Both the position numbers and the translations under genes were made by a program. Positions 14,545 through 17,552 of a stretch of 17,552 bases of DNA are shown here, piece after piece; the stretch's first letter is position 1, and every line of letters starts with the position of its first letter. This DNA comes from Verrucomicrobia bacterium 12-59-8 (GTDB lineage Bacteria; Verrucomicrobiota; Verrucomicrobiae; Verrucomicrobiales; Verrucomicrobiaceae), in contig NCCR01000103.1 in NCBI GenBank assembly GCA_002279765.1, positions 1-17,552 on the forward strand. The letters run 5' to 3'. The notes below the pieces were generated by a model. It did no database searches, was not told where the DNA came from, and saw only the letters and a list, made by a program, of their open reading frames with translations.

Positions 14545-14680
14545 CTAGGTAGGAGCAGGCGAGAATGGCTGCCCCAAGGATCATTTTGACGACCGACCCC
14601 ACCGATTTGCCGTAGAGCAAGGCCGCGAAGCCGATGGCTCCGAAGATCAGGGAACCAAAGAAATCAGAGGCAGAAGGCAT
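14465..14680 (-). CDS. Small two-helix-type membrane protein, C-terminus probably altered
   Basis: A 71-residue hydrophobic protein (start ATG 14680; a TTG at 14701 is less likely). It has two to three hydrophobic stretches: FFGSLIFGAIGFAALLYGK, VVKMILGAAILACSYLV and WLLWTSGAVLTLLLL. The pattern 'GxLxFGxIGxxxxxYGK ... LLxGxxLxxxxYxVxxxWLLxxxG' is that of a widespread family of small uncharacterised membrane proteins. Its last six residues (CGGGSS and stop) are encoded by the antisense of uxaC, so it reads through the same junction that truncates uxaC and has probably lost its native last few residues. It lies 52 bp downstream of the sugar transferase on the same strand. Function unknown. Confidence 0.6.
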   Translation of the reverse strand: MPSASDFFGSLIFGAIGFAALLYGKSVGSVVKMILGAAILACSYLVTESWLLWTSGAVLTLLLLRCGGGSS

Positions 14681-14732
14681 GTGTATCGAACGCGGGTTCA
14701 ATCACCGGCCTTGCGGAGCTTTCTGCCTGCCC

Positions 14733-16166
14733 TTAGCAGGACTTGGCATGGAAGGAAAACACGTGCAGGAAGGTCCGGGCGATGATCTCCAAATCCAAGT
14801 AGAACGACCAGTTCTGGCAGTATTCGATGTCGGAGGTGACGCGGTGCTTGATCTCGCTGGCATCATCCACCGGACCACGATGACCACGCACCTGGGCTAG
14901 ACCCGTCACGCCGGGCTTTACCGTGTGGCGCATCGCATACTGGCTGCATTCCATGGCAAACAGCACGTCATGCTCCGCCATGTGTGGCCGGGGTCCGACG
15001 ACGGACATGTCACCCAGCAGCACGTTCAAAAACTGCGGCATTTCATCAATGCTGAGCTTCCTCATCAGTCCGCCGCCGGTGAAGATACGCGCGTCATTGG
15101 CACGAGCCTGGACGCTCTCCGTACCATGATTGACCGTCATGGTGCGGAATTTGTAGATCTTGAACATCTGGCCATCTGCCCCCGAACGCGACTGCTTGAA
15201 GAAGAGCGGGCCGGGTGAGAACAACCGATGCACGAGCCAGACGCCGGCACACAGGAATGGGAGGACCAGCACCACCACAGGCAGGCTGATGGAAACATCG
15301 AGCAACCGCTTCAGGAAACGGTGCGCAGGGCTGACCAGCGGATGCTTGTGCAGGCTGATGAGCTTCATGTGCGAGTATTCGGTGAGCTGCACCGAGCCCA
15401 TGTCTCCAACGATCGGCTGTAGATCCACGGCCAGATGCGTCCCATGCGATTCCGCAATCACCCTGATTCTCTCGGTGCGTGCTGCGTCCGTAGGAAGACG
15501 CCAGATGAGCAGATTCGGGCGGCCACGTGTCAGGGCCTCTTCGAGCTGATGCTCCAAGAACGCATCGTGGCCAGCTTCCGGTTCCACGGCTAGCACCTCA
15601 CAGAGATTGATGCCGAGCATGGTCTTGTTGGAAAACCATTGTCTTGTCGCAGACTCTCCGCCCTCGTTACAAACGGCCAGAATGCGCAGCCGTGGCTGAA
15701 ACCTGGCACCCAAAATCTGGAGAGCCTTCATGAACAGGATTTTTCCGAACAGGAGGCATGGCCCAAGCATGACCAGGAACAGCAGCAGAAGTTTGCGGGA
15801 CACAGCGTAGTTCCGCCACAAGCCCAGATAAATGAACAGAGTGAGAGCGAGGAACAAAACCTGGGCGGCGGAGATGCGCAGAGTGCGCCCGTTCAGCAGC
15901 TGAAACATGTAATGCCCTTCACGCGACCAGATGAGGGTGTGCAGCAGCAGGCCGATGATGCCCAAGGCCAGCAGGACACCTTCTTTCGACGGCGGTGACC
16001 AGGCCAAGTGAAGCATGTGAGGATTCACCAACTGGGATAAGACGAACGCTACAAAGTAGGCGCTGGCTATGGAGATTGCATCCACCAGCACGAAAAATGG
16101 TGTCCATCCACGAACTCTTTGGCTTAGGGCGTCTTGCATGGAGGAAAACTCCACCGCGTCAGCCAT
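14733..16166 (-). CDS. Polyprenyl-phosphate sugar-phosphate transferase (exopolysaccharide initiating glycosyltransferase)
   Basis: A 477-residue PHPT-family enzyme (WbaP/WcaJ-like) that transfers a sugar-1-phosphate from a UDP-sugar to undecaprenyl phosphate, the first committed step in building a repeat unit. The N-terminal half has four to five membrane helices (e.g. 22-45, 64-79, 101-117, 125-144), followed by a Rossmann-like CoA-binding-type domain (about 155-255). The C-terminal bacterial sugar transferase domain begins at KRLLDVSISLPVVVLVLP (286-303) and carries GPLFFKQSRSGADGQMFKIYKFRTM (319-343), KLSIDEMPQFLNVLLGDMSVVGPRP (370-394, catalytic D374-E375) and KPGVTGLAQVRG (417-428). The sugar is not predictable by eye. 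The start is chosen at ATG 16166; TTG 16196 and ATG 16139 are possible. It follows the O-antigen ligase gene by 68 bp on the same strand, consistent with one operon. Confidence 0.92.
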   Translation of the reverse strand: MADAVEFSSMQDALSQRVRGWTPFFVLVDAISIASAYFVAFVLSQLVNPHMLHLAWSPPSKEGVLLALGIIGLLLHTLIWSREGHYMFQLLNGRTLRISAAQVLFLALTLFIYLGLWRNYAVSRKLLLLFLVMLGPCLLFGKILFMKALQILGARFQPRLRILAVCNEGGESATRQWFSNKTMLGINLCEVLAVEPEAGHDAFLEHQLEEALTRGRPNLLIWRLPTDAARTERIRVIAESHGTHLAVDLQPIVGDMGSVQLTEYSHMKLISLHKHPLVSPAHRFLKRLLDVSISLPVVVLVLPFLCAGVWLVHRLFSPGPLFFKQSRSGADGQMFKIYKFRTMTVNHGTESVQARANDARIFTGGGLMRKLSIDEMPQFLNVLLGDMSVVGPRPHMAEHDVLFAMECSQYAMRHTVKPGVTGLAQVRGHRGPVDDASEIKHRVTSDIEYCQNWSFYLDLEIIARTFLHVFSFHAKSC

Positions 16167-16234
16167 AAATTCCAGAATCCGAGGACTTACATTCAAGTCA
16201 GCAATGCTTTAGGGCACTCTCAGACAAGTGGAAG

Positions 16235-17552
16235 TCATCCTGCTGACTGCCAGGCCACCGGTTCACGCTGCTTATTCATAGAACGCCTCGATACAATGCG
16301 AGCGGAAGAGCTGGTCATCGCCAGCACCATACCCAGCACGACGGCAAAGAGGTGCCGAATGGCATCAATCTGCAATGGGAAATCCACCAGGGCATGCACC
16401 AGCACGGCGACAAGCGCCACAGAGCAGCAAATCTGCCCTGTCCTGCGCTGAAAAGACATCGGTGCCCGGTGGTGGCTGGAGAAAATCTGGCGGAGAGTTC
16501 CCAGCAGGCGTTTCCCGGGCAGCATGAGCAGCAGGATAAAGAAGCACACGCCTGGCCAGCCCCATTCGGCGAAAAATTCCGTGTAATCATTGTGGGCATG
16601 ACGCCAGCGCCCATCCCGCAGCGCCGGATCCAGCATGGAATAATGCACCGCCACCCATTCAAAGGTGCCGGGCCCCGTGCCTGTCCAGCCATGATCCCAG
16701 CCGATCTGCAGCGCCATCATGGCCGCATGCCGTCTGGCAGGATCATCAAAATGACGTGTCGCAAAAATGTTCCAGCGCGCCACGCCATCTCCAGCACCAC
16801 TCAGCCACGCCCCCGCCGCCAGCAGTCCCAACCCGATGCATATTAGCAACAACAGACGCCACATGCCGATAGGCAGCGCTGACCAATCCGGCTTCCAAAC
16901 GTAAAGACCCGCCCCCACCAGCAGCAGCAGTTCCATGGCCAGCAGGAGATGGCCCATCTTCGAAACATTCGCGAAGACCGCAATGATCTGCACCATGACC
17001 GCCACCACCAGCAGCGACAGCATGATCTGCTGGCGGAAAGTTCGCGGCTCCTGGTAGAGCAGCAGCAGGCACAGCCAGACGCCCAGAGGCCATGACAGGT
17101 TTAAAAAAGCCGCTGTGTTGCCATGATACCAGAACAGGCCAAAAACGAAGCCCGGAACATGTTTTACCTCCCACAGTGACATGAGCTCTGTGGATGAATG
17201 CAGACAGAGCCCCGCCACGGCTGTGATGAAACCTGCCACCGTCACCGCCAGTGCCAGGACCTTCCGCCCCGTTTTCTCAGAAGCAAAATCCACCGTCACC
17301 AGCAGCAGCAGCAGCGCACTTGAAATGGAAATCATCGCTTCCACGGAGGTGGCCTGATCGATTGTCCCGAACGCAACCCAGGGACTTTGATCCAGCTCGA
17401 AAATCGTACCAGTGAGCCGTTCCACCACCGCACTGGGGAAACAAGTGACCAGCCAGCCATACCCACTGATCAGCGCAGCCAGCCACCAGACCGCCTTTTC
17501 ATGAGGCAGCGGGGATCTCCATTCAAACATCCTCGCCAGCAGCCAGCAGACA
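16235..17552 (-). CDS. O-antigen ligase/polymerase family membrane protein (Wzy_C), N-terminus outside window
   Basis: The frame is open to the window edge: codons upstream of ATG 17530 read VCWLLAR, a hydrophobic segment, so the true start probably lies beyond 17552. About 438 residues are visible. It has roughly ten membrane helices separated by the large loop typical of WaaL/Wzy proteins, with the conserved Wzy_C region WNIFATRHFDDPARRHAAMMALQIGWDHGWTGTGPGTF followed by HAHNDYTEFFAEWGWPG, in which the HNDYxE-type motif marks the family. Such proteins join glycan repeat units or ligate them to lipid A core at the periplasmic face of the inner membrane. Ligase and polymerase cannot be separated by sequence alone. 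The next gene downstream is the initiating sugar-phosphate transferase, so this is the end of a surface-polysaccharide operon running leftward from outside the window. Confidence 0.85.
   Translation of the reverse strand, partial: VCWLLARMFEWRSPLPHEKAVWWLAALISGYGWLVTCFPSAVVERLTGTIFELDQSPWVAFGTIDQATSVEAMISISSALLLLLVTVDFASEKTGRKVLALAVTVAGFITAVAGLCLHSSTELMSLWEVKHVPGFVFGLFWYHGNTAAFLNLSWPLGVWLCLLLLYQEPRTFRQQIMLSLLVVAVMVQIIAVFANVSKMGHLLLAMELLLLVGAGLYVWKPDWSALPIGMWRLLLLICIGLGLLAAGAWLSGAGDGVARWNIFATRHFDDPARRHAAMMALQIGWDHGWTGTGPGTFEWVAVHYSMLDPALRDGRWRHAHNDYTEFFAEWGWPGVCFFILLLMLPGKRLLGTLRQIFSSHHRAPMSFQRRTGQICCSVALVAVLVHALVDFPLQIDAIRHLFAVVLGMVLAMTSSSARIVSRRSMNKQREPVAWQSAG

Overview
This is a GC-rich bacterial chromosome segment that most resembles the phylum Verrucomicrobiota (a Prosthecobacter/Verrucomicrobium-like organism). 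That is an inference from the gene families (GldG-like plus DUF4340 pair, amidohydrolase of a verrucomicrobial/planctomycetal type, secreted B3-type metallo-beta-lactamase-like protein), the GC-rich codon usage and the scarcity of clear Shine-Dalgarno sequences. It is not a database identification.

Layout. Positions 2-2681 (+): 3' part of a GldG-like ABC-transport auxiliary protein followed by a DUF4340 membrane-anchored protein. Positions 2682-4107: an AT-rich insert with one class I SAM methyltransferase gene. It ends exactly at the 3' end of a tRNA-Ser(GCT) gene (4108-4198, -), and a 15/16 copy of that tRNA end lies at its other edge (2726-2741), as expected of a small or decayed tRNA-integrated island. 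Positions 4291-4962 (-): trmD. Positions 5081-6265 (+): sucC with a good sigma70-type promoter and a perfect 16-bp terminator, but no sucD beside it. Positions 6366-6839 (+): pentapeptide-repeat protein, then a cluster of four short palindromes. Positions 7029-7955 (+): Tat-signal amidohydrolase. Positions 7977-9651 (-): two-gene operon of an Lrp/AsnC regulator and a class I aminotransferase. Positions 9731-11083 (+): CCA-adding enzyme with HD domain. Positions 11276-13184 (-): a zinc-peptidase lipoprotein overlapping, stop on start, a B3-type metallo-beta-lactamase-like secreted protein. Positions 13225-14544 (+): uronate isomerase uxaC lacking its last roughly 50 residues, joined tail-to-tail to a small membrane protein gene (14465-14680, -) that also looks clipped. 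Positions 14733-17552 (-): end of a surface-polysaccharide locus (Wzy/WaaL-type O-antigen ligase or polymerase, then a polyprenyl-phosphate sugar-phosphate transferase).

How the genes fit together. Three items serve tRNA: a tRNA-Ser with encoded CCA, the m1G37 methyltransferase TrmD, and the CCA-adding/repair enzyme. SucC belongs to the TCA cycle; the aminotransferase and its Lrp-type regulator belong to amino-acid metabolism; UxaC would belong to hexuronate catabolism but is probably broken. The last two genes act together in exopolysaccharide or O-antigen assembly. I see no CRISPR array, integrase, transposase, toxin-antitoxin pair or recognisable defence system, and no convincing new multi-gene system. 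The observations most worth checking are the tRNA-Ser-associated island and the uxaC junction.
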